From Linnemannia elongata (taxonomy: Eukaryota > Mortierellomycota > Mortierellomycetes > Mortierellales > Mortierellaceae), in the NCBI GenBank assembly GCA_036320915.1, contig JAXBDG010000003.1:744001-808000 (forward strand): a stretch of DNA of 64,000 nt, in the 5' to 3' direction. The position numbers and the translations under genes are program-made. The notes under the pieces are model-generated. The model made no database searches. It was not told where the DNA came from and was given only the letters and a program-made list of their open reading frames with translations. Position 1 is the first letter of the stretch. Each line of letters opens with the position of its first letter. Positions 1-12,325 of this stretch are shown piece by piece.

Positions 1-1620
1 AATCATGTAAAACGCGCGTTCGATGCTCACACGCTCACTTGCCCCCTTCATTCCTTTCGCGGTCGCACGGTTGAAACGCTTGACTATGTTACAAAATCCC
101 AAGCACTACTCTACCAAAAGAGCAGCTAGTTGCCCTAGTCTGAGAAAAATGTATCAACACGTCTCTACAAAAACGACTGCCATCTCCTTAGGACTGGAGA
201 CTGTTACTGTAGTCTGGCCCAACACCAAAAAAAGAAGGCTCTTCCTTTTCTGCTCGTTCAGATGGTGGCAGTTTCCCTTCTCTCCCCTTCTCTTCACTCT
301 CTCCTTCTCCTGTTTGCCATCTTACTATATTCTCTCCTTCCTTTTCCTTCCCTCACTGTCCCCTCTTTTTCACCCCCTTCCTTTCTCTCCGTTGTAGTGC
401 GTATTTTTTAATTCTTGGCAAGCAGGGATGGATAGGTACCTCGCGGCAAAGAAAAAAAAAGTGGCACGTTGTTTTTCGCCATCTAGTTTGCTAATGCATA
501 CTTGTTGCCGTTGTACGTTTGGATGTGCTTGTGTCATTGTGCTCGGATCTTTTTTCCTAGTTGCCGGAAGGTTGTGACCAAAAGGCAAAAACACCGAACG
601 AAGAACGAGAGATGGAGATAGAGATGTACGAGATTGAGAATGGAGGAAACAAGACAAAGAGAGAGAGAGAGAGAGAGAAAGGGGACCAGGAGAGAAGGAA
701 ACGACGAAGGTTTGTCCGGCCTGGCATTTCTATCTTAGGAATTTGTCTGTTGTTGTTGCCATTGCCTCCCTTCTTTCTGCGACTTATTTTTCAACCACAA
801 CAAAAATAACAATGACATGGCGCTCGTTCGCCCTCCCCCCTTGCTCAACTCCTATGCGTTAAACCGGACTGACTTACATTACTCTGACTGCTGCTACTCT
901 TTTCCTTGCATTTCCTCGATAATAATAATAATAATAATAAAAAAAAGCTCCTTGAACCTCCTTGCCGTCCTTGCCTGCAAGACACACACAGGAAAAACTA
1001 GATCGATACCAACATGCCTGGGCAGAACTGGCAGACAAGGAAATGTCATGGATCCCTCTCTCTTCGTCTCTTTATGTTCTCGTTGGCTATCTTCATTGTT
1101 CGCCCATCTCATTAGTACACTTGTCGCTCCAGAAGGGAGCCATTCAATCGTTATATTGAGCACTGGAGTACTGTGACATGGCTGCCTACTCCACACTAAA
1201 GATGTAATATTGTATTCGAGTGATACACTTCAAGGAGAGAACCAGACAGAAGCTCGAAGGACAACAAAAAAAGAAAGGCCCCGTTTACTTCTAAAGGTCC
1301 TTTTTGTACTTATAGCAACCTGCCTATTTTTTCATTGCTCCCGCTTTTTTTCTTTAACAACCCCCCCCTCCGCTCTCCTTCCCCTCTTCATCCTCCTCAT
1401 CTTCTTCACTTCAACCTCTTTTTGCTTGTTACGTCCCCCATAAAGCACACCTATCTTCTTTGTCTCCCTCACCTCTATCCTTTTCCTCTTTCTTCTCTTC
1501 TTCACTTTCAACGTCAGTTCACCACCACAACAAAAACCCAACCCGCCGTACATAACCACGTCCTTCTCAAACCTCTCTCCCCTACACTACTCAACCTCCC
1601 TTCTACCAACACATACTAAA
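1..1620. other. gene-free lead region
   Basis: I see no convincing gene here. The open frames are short and compositionally biased. Positions 240-395 and 1326-1615 are pyrimidine-rich on +; the second is the leader of the gene that starts at 1621. A short GA repeat lies at about 657-680 and an AAT repeat at 919-940. Confidence 0.6.
1326..1618 (+). promoter_or_regulatory. pyrimidine-rich leader of the AA11-like gene
   Basis: This is an almost pure C/T stretch on the sense strand that ends at the start codon, which sits in the context AAAATGG. The same arrangement precedes most genes in the window, so it probably marks the core promoter and 5' UTR. Confidence 0.5.
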
Positions 1621-2458
1621 ATGGCAATCACACGTTACTGGATGGTGCTGGCCGCCGTGTTACTTGCACAGTCAGCAATGGCCCACATGTCACTCTTGTA
1701 CCCCATGGCTCGAGGATCGATCGGCGACAAGAGGCAGTTTGACTTTGAGGCACATGCCTTTATCGGTTACAACCGCAAGCGCACTCTCCCCTGCAATGGA
1801 TATAACAAGGTCGGACCCATTACCAAGCTCAAGGCTGGTCAGATCGTTAACGTAAGTTGGTGCAATGGGCAGTTGTATAGCTGTAGAGTTGAGATTGTTT
1901 CTATGGTCGAGAGTGCCATCACTAACATGGGCTTTATCATATTCTCCGTATATCTTGTATTGGTATTGACAGACACGATTTTGGGGCCCTGCGCTGAAGG
2001 ATAACTACAACAACCATCTTCCACAAAAGCCCAGCAGCAGTGGGAGGCAGATGAACCAAGCGCGCCACGGTGGAGGGTTCTGCCAGTACTCGCTGAGTTA
2101 CGACGGCGGCAAGTCGTTCCATCTTATTGCCGAGTACAACGAGTCGTGTCCAGATTTTTACTACGAGTGGCCGGTGAAGATCCCCGATAATGCACCGAGC
2201 TGTAAGGAGAGGGGCAAGTGTCTGTTTGTGTGGTCTTGGATTGCAGTGAATGTGCCCCAGTTCTATATCAACTGTGCCGATGTGGAGATCGACGGTGTAG
2301 ACAATGGCAAGTGGTCTCGGAACAAGGGGATCCAGATTGTCGATGCTCCTGGCCATCCACAGAATGTTGTCAAGCCAGGCGACGACGCTGGTGACAAGAT
2401 GGGCAAGGGACCTCATCGGGATGATATTGAGAGGAACCTCAAGGGCAATTGGAACTAG
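1621..2458 (+). CDS. secreted AA11-like copper monooxygenase candidate
   Basis: Exons are 1621-1851 and 1973-2458 with a phase-0 GT-AG intron, giving 238 residues. Residues 1-21 look like a signal peptide, and cleavage after Ala21 would expose His22 as the new N-terminus (HMSLLYP). An N-terminal His is the hallmark of lytic polysaccharide monooxygenases, where it forms half of the copper 'histidine brace'. A candidate second brace His is His109 in the ARHGGGFC motif. A late FYINCADVEI motif supplies a candidate axial Tyr, and several Cys residues fit disulfides. The order His1, RHGGG, SCP, NCA resembles AA11, the family that oxidises chitin. Chitin as substrate is inferred from family, and remodelling of the fungus's own wall is possible. 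There is no carbohydrate-binding module. An inactive copper-binding relative is the main alternative. Confidence 0.75.
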
Positions 2459-2929
2459 GCGTGGGGTGCTTAGCCTAAAGGCATGGTATCCCCCCTTCTC
2501 TTCTATCTTTCTCACATACTCTCTCTCTCTCGCGACCTACAACTAGCATTCTCCCCTATCTACTACTACAAAATACATCGATTATATAGTTGCATTGCCT
2601 ATTCATGAAGCAGATAGAGGCAAAAAAAAAAGTGTTTTCATTTCACTCTTACTGACCAATGGTAGCTCGCCTAAATAATCATCCGCTCGGGACATTAAAA
2701 CATCTTTCATTCATTCCACTATCATAGTCTCATAGTCGGAGACGAGGTATTTTTGCCACCCTTGCACGATAAAAGCCGCGGGAGCAGGGTGAATTGACAG
2801 GGAAGGCAGGATGTTGGATGGCAGAGAGAGGGAGAGAGGGAGATTTGCTTGCCTTTGGTGAGACAAGGGTGGGGATATTTCTGCCTTTTCTTCCTTTTGT
2901 CTCTGTCTGAGTGTATGAGAGCGATAGAG

Positions 2930-2989
<60 letters not shown>

Positions 2990-3424
2990 AATGGCAGTGT
3001 GTGTCCTCTTCCCTTGCCTTGTTGTCTCCCCTGGGGTTGCAGCAGGACCAACTTCAGAGTGACACCAGCAAGAAAGTGAAAGTCGGGGGAAAAGGGAAAA
3101 AAAAAAAGAAACTCAAAAAAAGGCAGCCAGTCAGTCCGTCAGGGACTGGAAACTTGGAGACAAAGTGGGAGAGAGTCAAACAGAGACCAAAGACGGACGG
3201 AGTCCGGTGCGGAAAGAGACCCTTCATCATCTTTTTTTTTTTGTCTCTTTTCTTTTTCCTCTTCTCTTTTTCCTCTTCTCTTTTCATCCCTTTCCCACCT
3301 CATCTCCATTCTACCCCTCCTCCTCTCCTTCCCTTCTCTTCCTTATCTGTACTTCGCTCCTCTTCCCATCTCATATACCAAAAAATACAACTACCTACCT
3401 CCGATCAATTAGACCATCATCATC
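2459..3424. other. intergenic region between the AA11-like gene and LCB2
   Basis: I see no gene. It contains a long GA microsatellite and, from about 3225 to 3375, the C/T-rich leader of the downstream gene. Open frames across the microsatellite encode only Arg-Glu or Ser-Leu repeats. Confidence 0.7.
2933..2985 (+). repeat. (GA)n microsatellite
   Basis: An uninterrupted GA dinucleotide run of about 53 bases in the intergenic region upstream of LCB2. Confidence 0.95.
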
Positions 3425-5831
3425 ATGGGCAAAGGATCTCGCTCATCTGTGCAGGCTTCACCCGTCAGCCTCAAGGCCACCCCGCTCTCCTCACAGCACC
3501 ACGCAAAGTTCCAGGAGGGCCTCTCTGTCAAGGAGCCCAAGGAGAAGCTTCACTGGAAGGGCTTCTCCTCTTCGGCCAAGAACCGTGCTCTCTTTAAGAC
3601 CTCATACGACGACATCATGGAAGAGCCTCCTTACTTTTACCTGATCACCACCTACCTCTCCTACATCATCCTCTCCTTCTTTGGCCACGTCCGCGACTTT
3701 TACGGTTTCCGATGGAACAAGAAGGCCTTTGCCCATGTTATGCCTTCCAACGTAAGTGGGAACTCTTCATCTCTTCTGTTGTCATCTTTTTTTTTTCTTT
3801 CTTGCGGCTGTTCCTGGCTCTCTTTCTTTTTTTTTTTTTTTTTTGTTGGTTTTTTCTTCATCTCTGAATATATTTTGCAACTGCGCTGTACTCTTCAGTG
3901 GATATGTTTGACCATGTATCCACACCAAATGCATCAACGACAGCAGCAACAACAACAACAACAAAAAAATGCTGCAGCAAGAAAAAAATACTTCAACAGG
4001 AAACAGGAATACGGACAGACGGGACAGGTACAGGAGGTTGTTCGACAGCGCAGATGTGACATACCACGCAGGACACACAGACAGCAATTGGGGTACATTA
4101 CAGCAATAGCAGTAAACAGCCCATCAACATAACCAACATACCAACATACCGACATACCACCACCACCTATTTTTGATCCCTCCTTGACTATACTGCGCGA
4201 TGACTCTCCTTATAAAGAGAACGTAACAACAATCCAACAACGAGGCATTTTACAAACACACATAAACAAGCAAACAAATCAGAAGGAGGGCCTACTCTCA
4301 TCAAAGAACAGTGGCTCACACCCCTTCTTCCCTTTTACTCCCAACCCCTACTTTTTTTGCATGATAATAGGGATATGCTGCTCTCACCTCCGACTGGGAT
4401 TCGTTCTGGACTAGAAACTTGAAGATGCGTATCGAGGATTGCTTCTCGATTCCCACCACCCTCGTACCCGGCAGAACCATCAACATGTTGGAGCGTGTCA
4501 CCAAGGACTACTGCCGCACCTTCCAGTTCACAGGAAAGCTCAAGGAGGCCGTCAACCTGTCCTCCTATAACTATCTCGGTTTCGCTCAATCGACCGGTCC
4601 TTGCGCCGATGCCGTCGAGGAGGTCGTTCACACCTATGGTTTGTCTTCTTGCGGAACTCGTCTCGAAGCTGGCTCGTCCGATTTGCACACAAAGACCGAG
4701 GAGCTCGTTGCCGAGTTTATGGGCAAGGAGGCCGCTCTCCTCGTCTCCATGGGTTATGCCACCAACAGTACCACCATTGCCGGTCTCGCCTCTAAGGGCT
4801 CCCTCATCATCTCCGATGAGCTCAACCACAACTCTCTTGTCTTTGGTGCCCGTCTCTCTGGTGCATATATCCGTGTCTTCAAGCACAACGATTCCGCAGA
4901 TCTCGAGTCTGTCCTTCGCGATGCCATCTCGCAAGGTCAGCCCAGAACTCACCGTCCCTGGAAGAACATCCTAGTTATTGTCGAGGGTCTTTACTCCATG
5001 GAGGGTTCCATTGTCAAGCTCCCCGAGATCGTCGAGCTCAAGAAGAAGTACAAGGTAAAGTGTCTTTGTTTACGTGTGCTTTTTTTCTGTCACACAACTT
5101 TCCAACTTTGATCGACGTTTGAGCAAATTGAGCACAAAGTGTTCTAACCAACAATGGTGATCTTTTTCCATTCGTTTATCCTTCTTTAGTTCCATTTGTA
5201 TGTTGACGAGGCCCACTCTGTTGGTGCCATTGGACCCCGTGGACGTGGTGTGTGTGATTACTATGGCGTTGACCCCGCTGAGGTCGATGTTTTGATGGGT
5301 ACCTTCACAAAGTCGTTCGGTGCTGCTGGTGGATATATTTGCGCCAACAAGGAGATCGTCGACCACCTGCGTCTTGTCAACCACTCTTCGGTCTATGGAG
5401 AGTCCATGTCGCCGATTGTCCTTCAGCAAATCTATACCAGTATGTGGTCGATCATGGGCCGTGATGGTACTGGTGCCGGTCAGGAGCGTTTGAGTCGTCT
5501 TGCATGGAACGCCCGTTACCTCGGCAGCAATTTGCGCAAGATGGGATTCATTATCTATGGTGACCGTGACTCTCCCGTCATCCCCCTTCTTCTCTTTAAC
5601 CCCGCCAAGATCCCCGCCTTCTCGCGTGAATGTCGCAAGAGGGATCTTGCCGTTGTTGTTGTCGGTTTCCCTGCCACCTCGATTGTTGCCTCCCGTGCTC
5701 GTTTCTGTGTCTCGGCCTCGCACACCAAGGAGGACTTGGACTTTGTCCTCCGTGTTGTCTCTGAGGTCGGTGATATTTTGGGATTGAAGATGAGCAGCCG
5801 TCAGGCCTTGGAAATGGGCATGGACGTTTAA
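3425..5831 (+). CDS. LCB2: serine palmitoyltransferase subunit 2
   Basis: Exons are 3425-3751, 4371-5054 and 5190-5831, both introns phase 0, giving 550 residues (yeast Lcb2 has 561). This is the catalytic subunit of serine palmitoyltransferase, which condenses serine with palmitoyl-CoA in the ER as the first step of sphingolipid synthesis. It partners Lcb1, which is not in this window. A hydrophobic segment at about residues 70-92 fits the N-terminal membrane anchor. The PLP fold is clear: SSYNYLGF, the VDEAHS motif and [11 protein letters not shown], whose Lys near residue 378 forms the Schiff base. The ATG at 3425 is the first in-frame start after a C/T-rich leader. The first intron is 619 bases, long for this window, and carries CAG/CAA repeats. 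The C-terminus is complete. Confidence 0.96.
3752..4370 (+). other. long first intron of LCB2
   Basis: A 619-base intron with donor GTAAGT and acceptor TAATAG. It contains T runs and a CAG/CAA repeat at 3945-3967. Both flanking exons keep frame across it, and LCB2 homology resumes at [14 protein letters not shown] see no nested gene. Confidence 0.8.
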
Positions 5832-6776
5832 ATTTAGCTGTTTTTTCCTTTCTTTATTCTTTTATTCTTTTATTCTTTTATTCTTTTATTCACTTGCTTT
5901 GCTTTTGTCTTGTAGTTTCTTCCTTTTTATTTTTACATTATCCTTAATAATATCTTTACAGCATCCAATTGAACCACAAAATGTTTGACTCTGCTATATA
6001 TTGGAAAGAAAAAGTGAACAGGTGAACTACTGCAAAAGAAGACCACACATGGAATTAGAAGAGAATGAAATGTGAGTTGTAATTTGAAGTAATGGATAAG
6101 ATGGGGGGAATATAGCAACTACCAGCCCTCTAGGCCCGCAAACACTCCCACAGGGGGAAGGCGAGACCAAGAATGGGCGCTAAGATATTGCAAAACCTGG
6201 CAAGGTCTTTGCTCTTGACTGCGAAACGACGCTCAAACAAAGCGAGAGAGTGGGAGACAAATCCCAATCACGCGAGGCGAGCAACACGGTAATCCGAGAC
6301 GTAAATGCCGCACGAAGAAAAACAACATGGCTGCAAGGCGGTGGTGTTCTTTATAGTACCGTGACTGTCAAATCGAATGATTAAGGTAAAAACCTGAAGA
6401 TGTTGAGAAGAGAATAAGCTATGGGGAGATTGAAATAGTGAACTCGAGGTGTTGAACAAGAAAAGTTTTGTGCGAGAAATAATGTTTATCCTTCAGAACA
6501 AAAAAAAAAAGTAGTCCTGAACCCCTTAAACGTAACGCGTCTTTCGATAAATTAAACATGTTGGCGTGAAAAACAAAAACAAAGCCAAGAAACAGTCCCT
6601 TTGTCAACTCCACGTCTTTCGTTTGGCAGGGTGCTCTGTCTTTGTGTTTCTTTGTTCATCTCGCCATCAACCAACACCCTCAGGAACAGCAACGTTAACA
6701 TCAAAGGGACTGGACGAACCACACACAAACGACAACAACTGCAACGAACCCTCAAGAAAAAACAAACGTCCAGCAT
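5832..6776. other. intergenic region between LCB2 and MCM4
   Basis: It holds the LCB2 3' end, with a TTTATTCT tandem repeat just after the stop codon, and the MCM4 promoter. No gene or RNA gene is recognised. Confidence 0.7.
5853..5891 (+). repeat. octamer tandem repeat TTTATTCT
   Basis: About 4.9 perfect copies of an 8-base unit, starting 22 bases after the LCB2 stop codon and so within the expected 3' UTR. Confidence 0.9.
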
Positions 6777-9700
6777 ATGTCATCCCCACGCACACCCAGG
6801 ACACCTCGTCGTCCCATCGCCAGACCTGGAACCAGTAGCAGTCAGGGACGCGATAACGTCTCGTCCGACTTTCCTTCCTCCCCTGGTCTTCAGTACCCTT
6901 CCTCGCCCGGTTTGGGATCTGGTTTGGGATCTGGTTTGGGCGTGAACTCACCCTTGCCATTCGCTACTACTCCTGGTTTCCAGGTTCAGTACCAACCTGG
7001 CCAGTTTGCTCAGACTCCCGTTGGACGCTCTCACTTGCAGGGTGAGTTGGTGTTTATTGAAAAGAAGTTGCGACTCAAATGAAAGTGAACTCAAAAAGAC
7101 CATCGAGAGCGAAGAGTTCAAACTGACAATGATGTTTTCTTTGCGTATGTACATCTCTCTAGACTCTGAGCTCTCTTCACCTATGGCTATGCCCTCTTCT
7201 CCCCCACGAAGCAATCTTGGATCTTCCCATCTTCGCTCAGATGTCTCCTACGGAACCCCACGCGACGGTCAGGGGTAAGATTACCAACATGTTCACACTG
7301 GGATATCTTGGCTATTGTTGGAGTCTGGTTCCATGCGGGAAATGTTAACCAGAAGCTTGTATTATTTTCAAATAACGATAGACTTCAGACGCCAAGGAGA
7401 CGCCGTGGAGATGTTGTGAGCAGTCCCCAGGTGGCGCGCCACCTTGCATTGATGACCGACCCCGCCAGCGACTTTGCATTGAACTCTGGAGGCGCCTTCC
7501 CAACTTCACAGGATAACGATCCCACTCAGGTCGTCAAGGTCGTCTGGGGAACTTCTGTGGAGATTAACGACGTGATTGCCAGATTCAAGGATTTCTTGCA
7601 CGAGTTCACTCAGATGAGCAGGATCACCAAGGAGAACCCCAGAGGATTGTACACCGAGAGTGAAAGGCAGCCCTTTTATCCTCAGCTCATTGATCAGGTA
7701 AGACGAACATATCCTTTTAGCGGCTGCTTGAACTTGTCGTAATGACCGGATAACACTAGCCGGTCGAATCTGCAATTGACACATTTCTGTTCTTTTGTTA
7801 CGATGATATAGATGAGACGCACAGCTGCTCGCCAGCTCAACTTGGACTGCCAAAATCTCTTGTACCATCCTTCAGCAAAGAAGGTTCACAGCTTGCTGAT
7901 CGACTACCCTGCTGAGGTCTTGCCTCTCTTGGATTTCTCTTTGAACGAGTTCTTTGCTGATACTTACCCCGAAGATGACTTGCGCGGAGACAGTTTGATG
8001 ATCCGCCCCTTCAACCTCGGAAAATGCATCAACACTCGCGACCTTGGACCTGCAGATATTGACAGACTCGTTACCGTCAAGGGATTGATGCTCCGTACTT
8101 CCAGCGTTATTCCCAACGTGAAGAAGGCTTTCTTCCAGTGTTTGGTGTGCGAGCAGTCTGCTTCATCGGAGGCTGACCGCGGTCGTATCACCGAGCCCAC
8201 CAAGTGCCCTAACCAGGTCTGCGGAGCCTTGAATTCCATGTCCTTGATTCACAACCGTGGTGAATACGCTGACAAGCAGGTCTGCCGCATGCAGGAGATG
8301 CCAGGTGAGCATGGATTCGGACTCTTAGGACTCTTGAGATCTAAGAAGAATCAGGAATTTGCAGCAGGAAACAGAAGACTTACTTGTTGCCTTTTCTGTG
8401 CTGTTGTATAACTTTAGAATCGATTCCCGATGGTCAGACCCCTCAGAGCATTTCGTTGGTGGTTCACGATGACCTGGTCGATGTTTGCAAGCCTGGTGAC
8501 CGCCTGGAGATCACAGCTGTTTTCAGAGGAGTCCCCGTTCGCGTCAACCCCAGACAGCGCACTGTGAAGTCATTGTACAGGACCTATCTGGATGTTGTCC
8601 ATATCAAAAAGTCAGACAAGAAGAGATTGGCGATTGACGACGAGATTTCGAACCATGGCGGAAAGAGGGCTGCCTACCAGGGAGGAGATGAGATTGAGGT
8701 TCAGAGCGAGGACATGATTGCCAAGATTAAGGAGATTTCGTTGCTCCCCAACCTTTATGAAACCCTTGCCCGCTCGGTCGCCCCCAGTATTTTCGAGCAC
8801 GACGATATCAAGAAAGGAGTGTTACTTCAGATGTTTGGAGGCACCAACAAGACTTTCCGCAAGGCAGGATCGCCCCGTTACAGAGGAGACATCAACGTAT
8901 TGCTTGTCGGAGACCCAGGAACATCCAAGTCGCAGATTCTGAGCTATGTCCACAAAATTGCCCCTCGTGGTGTCTACACATCCGGAAAGGGATCTTCGGC
9001 CGTCGGTTTGACTGCGTATGTGACGAGGGATCCCGACACTCGTCAGCTGGTTCTCGAGAGTGGTGCGTTAGTTCTTTCGGATGGAGGTATCTGCTGTATT
9101 GATGAGTTTGACAAGATGTCGGACGCTACCCGGTCGGTCTTGCACGAAGTCATGGAACAGCAGACGGTCTCCGTCGCCAAGGCCGGAATCATCACAACCC
9201 TCAACGCCAGAACATCATTGTTGGCAGCTGCCAACCCTATCCACTCACAGTACAACCACAGACTCCCCATGGTCGACAACATTGACCTCCCACCTACCCT
9301 CATCTCCAGGTGCGTTGTTAACTCGAGGCTTATTCTTTGATTGGGTAGAGCCTTTGCTTGCATGTCGAAGGATATTGTTATTAACGTACCATTCCTTTAT
9401 TGCTATCTAGATTCGATTTGTTGTACCTGGTTTTGGATATTGTGAACGAGCAGAGCGATCGTCGTTTGGCTCGCCACATTTTGTCGCTGTACTTGGAGGA
9501 CGCACCTGAAACAGGAGGAACGGAGATTATCCCTGTCGACACATTGACCTCTTATATCAGCTATGCCCGAAACCATTGCCACCCAGTATTGGGCGAGGAG
9601 TCCAGTGCGGTATTGGTTCAGTGCTACTTGGATCTGCGCAAGCTCGGTGGTGGTAAGCAGATTACCGCAACAACCCGTCAGCTCGAGTCGATGATCCGTC

Positions 9701-10200
9701 TTGCAGAGGCTCGCGCCAGGCTGCGCCTGTCGCCCGATGTCGAGAAGGAGGATGTCGAGGAAGCGTCGCGTTTGATTCGTGAGGGTCTGAAGGAATCTGC
9801 GATGGATCCCCGTACAGGATTGTTGGATATGGATCTATTGACGACGGGACAGGGATCCTATGACCGTGGCCATTTGGAGGATATGCGCCGCGAGTTGTTG
9901 AACCTGTTGAATGCCTCTGACAAGACTAACCTCCGTTGGTCTGACGTTCTTGCCGACTTTAATGCCCAAAGTTCAGTTGTAAGTCATCGATCAGTCTCCG
10001 TCTATTTTGTTTGATTTGCTTTTCTGTGTAGAGTACATGCTAAAGGTGCCTTTCCTTCCTCTTCTTTCTCATAGGGCGTTTCGGAGGAGCAGTTCTCGAG
10101 GGTGCTGGGTGAGTTGGAGCAGCAACAATATATCAAGGTTTCGGGCAAGCGCGGTTTGCGTGTCATCAAGAAGTTGACGACCGGTCAGGACCGCGAGTAG
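6777..10200 (+). CDS. MCM4: DNA replication licensing factor MCM4
   Basis: Exons are 6777-7041, 7163-7274, 7382-7697, 7812-8304, 8418-9309, 9411-9978 and 10075-10200, giving 923 residues (yeast Mcm4 has 933). It is one of the six subunits of the MCM2-7 replicative helicase. The N-terminal ~150 residues are Ser/Pro-rich with repeated SP/TP sites ([11 protein letters not shown]), as expected for CDK/DDK phosphorylation. A zinc motif lies at about 340-367 (CLVC ... CPNQVC). The AAA+ core has Walker [10 protein letters not shown] near 558, Walker [10 protein letters not shown] near 621 and the arginine finger LISRFD near 692. A C-terminal winged helix follows. MCM4 is chosen over paralogues because of the SP/TP-rich tail, the [10 protein letters not shown] segment and the C-terminal sequence. 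All six introns keep frame. Confidence 0.97.
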
Positions 10201-10267
10201 AGCAACAAAAGAACACCATACAACCTATGTCATGCACTTAATAGGAATGCAATTTGCATTCTCAAAG

Positions 10268-10273
10268 AATAAA
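10268..10273 (+). terminator. AATAAA polyadenylation signal of MCM4
   Basis: A canonical AATAAA lies 68 bases after the MCM4 stop codon and 104 bases before the next start codon. Confidence 0.6.
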
Positions 10274-10376
10274 ACTTATGAATTATTACTAGCACCTTGT
10301 GAAAGGGCAACACGACTTCGAAAGTTGCCCGAGTGAAAACAGTCCCTTCGAGATTTTCTCACTCAGGCGAGGTTGG

Positions 10377-11999
10377 ATGGCTAGAACCTTTCCTGTTCTC
10401 TTCTCCATGATCAAGACTCTTGCCTCCAAGTACACACACATTGCGTCAAGCAATGACTCTGGTAAAGACTTGTGTTCTTAACCACTTACTGCCATTCTGC
10501 TACACTCTGACCATTGGAAAGCTAAACTAATGCACGTATTTACTCCACCAGCATTAGGAATCACGCCTCGTAACTGTGGTCAAGGGCCGTTCAAGGCTTT
10601 GGAGGGGGCACGGGCGCTCTTGGCATCAATCGACTCACCGTTACCAACAACACCATCAACGAATGACAGGATCCATGCTTTGATATATCAAGCGGACGCG
10701 CTGGTCGACTATGGACGGGAGATGTTACATACTTATCCGTATCGGGAGGTGCCATCTTGCTGGAGAGAGTTTTATACGGATGCTGGGATCCTTAAGGCGC
10801 TAGCGCTTGGGTTCTCAGCTTTCAGGGGTCGAGGTGAAGGTGGTGATGGTAGTGGGCTGGAAGTGGTAGCGGTGGATGCGGAGCCGTTGAAGGTAGCGAT
10901 TGCTGTGTGCGATAATGTGTTGGTGATGGCGGGGGCGTCTGGAGAGAGGAGGAGGGATCTTGTCTTTGAAATGATTGATTATCTTGAGACTGTAATTGAA
11001 AACGGGCTGGACCCGAAGGAGGACGGAGTGGCGCCGATGGCCAAACGACAGAAGATATCAGAAGCAGCAACAACAGCTACGGTAGTAGACGGACAGGTCA
11101 AGCTAGGAGAGGAACTAGTTCAGGAACCGATACCCGAGATTCGATTCCCTATTCCTCGAATCCATCTACCCACCATGGAGGAATTCCAACAGCATGTCAA
11201 TGTTGGAGGTGTAGGAAGAGCACTAGGAGGACCTATTATAATCACGGGTGGGATTGACCATTGGCCAGCACGAGAGCGGTGGGCTGATCTGGACACATTA
11301 TGTCGGATAGCTGGACCGGATCGATTGGTGCCTATTGAGATCGGAAGTCAATACACGGATGAGCAGTGGACACAAAAACTGGTGACCATGCGAGAGTTCA
11401 TTCAGTCGTATATTCTTTGTCAGGGACATTCAGGAACTGATGATGGATACAAACACGACGGAGCCAAGGCTAAAGCGGCGACAGCGGAGATTGGGTACTT
11501 GGCCCAGCATGATCTGTTTGCACAGATTCCGCGCCTGCGACGAGATATTGACATCCCAGACTATTGCATGGTCGGGCCTAACGACCAGGAAGGATACAGT
11601 CCTCCGGACGATGTGTTGTTGAATGCGTGGTTTGGGCCTCGAGGGACTGTGTCACCTATGCACACGGATCCGTACCATAACCTGCTGGCTCAGGTCGTGG
11701 GACGAAAGTACATTCGACTGTATGCTCCCAAAGAGACGTCCAAGCTATATTGTTACGGCAATGAGTCTCAGGATGATGCAGAGGGTGAAAGAGAAGGAGG
11801 AGATGGTAGTAGCAGCATGTTGGGTAATACGAGTCAGGTCAATGTGGAGAAGCCGGACTTGGAGCGTCATCCACGGTTTGCGGAGGCAGAATATATGGAG
11901 ACGATTCTTGCGCCTGGGGAATTGTTGTATATCCCATTCCAGTGGTGGCATTACATCCGGTCGCTGTCGACTAGTTTTTCTGTAAGCTTCTGGTTCTAA
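10377..11999 (+). CDS. JMJD5: JmjC-domain 2-oxoglutarate oxygenase, JMJD5/KDM8 type
   Basis: Exons are 10377-10461 and 10552-11999, giving 510 residues. The first exon is short. Joining it at GTAAAG to the acceptor CCACCAG keeps frame, whereas starting at the ATG at 10530 would begin inside that intron. Residues to about 190 form the helical N-terminal region typical of JMJD5. The JmjC barrel follows with iron ligands His399 and Asp401 in MHTDPYHN and a distal His near 494 in WWHYIR. The protein ends SFSVSFWF and stops there, matching the family's natural C-terminus. JMJD5 enzymes hydroxylate arginine in target proteins, and histone-related roles are debated. Acidic and glycine-rich insertions, for example GEREGGDGSSS, lie in the barrel region. 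Exact start: an in-frame ATG at 10407 is also possible. Confidence 0.88.
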
Positions 12000-12325
12000 G
12001 CAGCCATGTTATTGAGAGTAGATAAATAAAGATATGTGAACAGAAGAAGGTTATTGAGTGGGACCTGCATACTGAGACAAGGAGAATGCTGAGCCCTGAG
12101 TGGTGTCGAAGGCACCATGTGGATCGTCATTTCCTCAGATCACGAGGGGGTCCGTCCAAAGAAGGTTCATTTTAATCTCACGTTCCTTATCCTTTTCTTC
12201 TTCTTTACACTCCCTTCTTTTGCTCCTTCCTCACTCTCTTCAACGCCTCCACTTTCTTACCTCTACACTCTTAGACTTTTACGCTCCAACACACACAACA
12301 CTTCAAACCCCTCCCATCGACAGTA
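12000..12325. other. intergenic region upstream of the M28 peptidase
   Basis: A 326-base spacer with the preceding gene's polyadenylation signal and a C/T-rich leader at about 12180-12250. No gene is seen. Confidence 0.75.
12025..12030 (+). terminator. AATAAA signal of the JmjC gene
   Basis: AATAAA lies 26 bases after the stop codon in a short intergenic region. Confidence 0.55.

Noticed and set aside
10530..10551. ATG at 10530 as the start of the JmjC protein
   Set aside because: It lies inside an intron (10462-10551) whose removal joins an upstream exon in frame. The upstream start gives a fuller N-terminal region.
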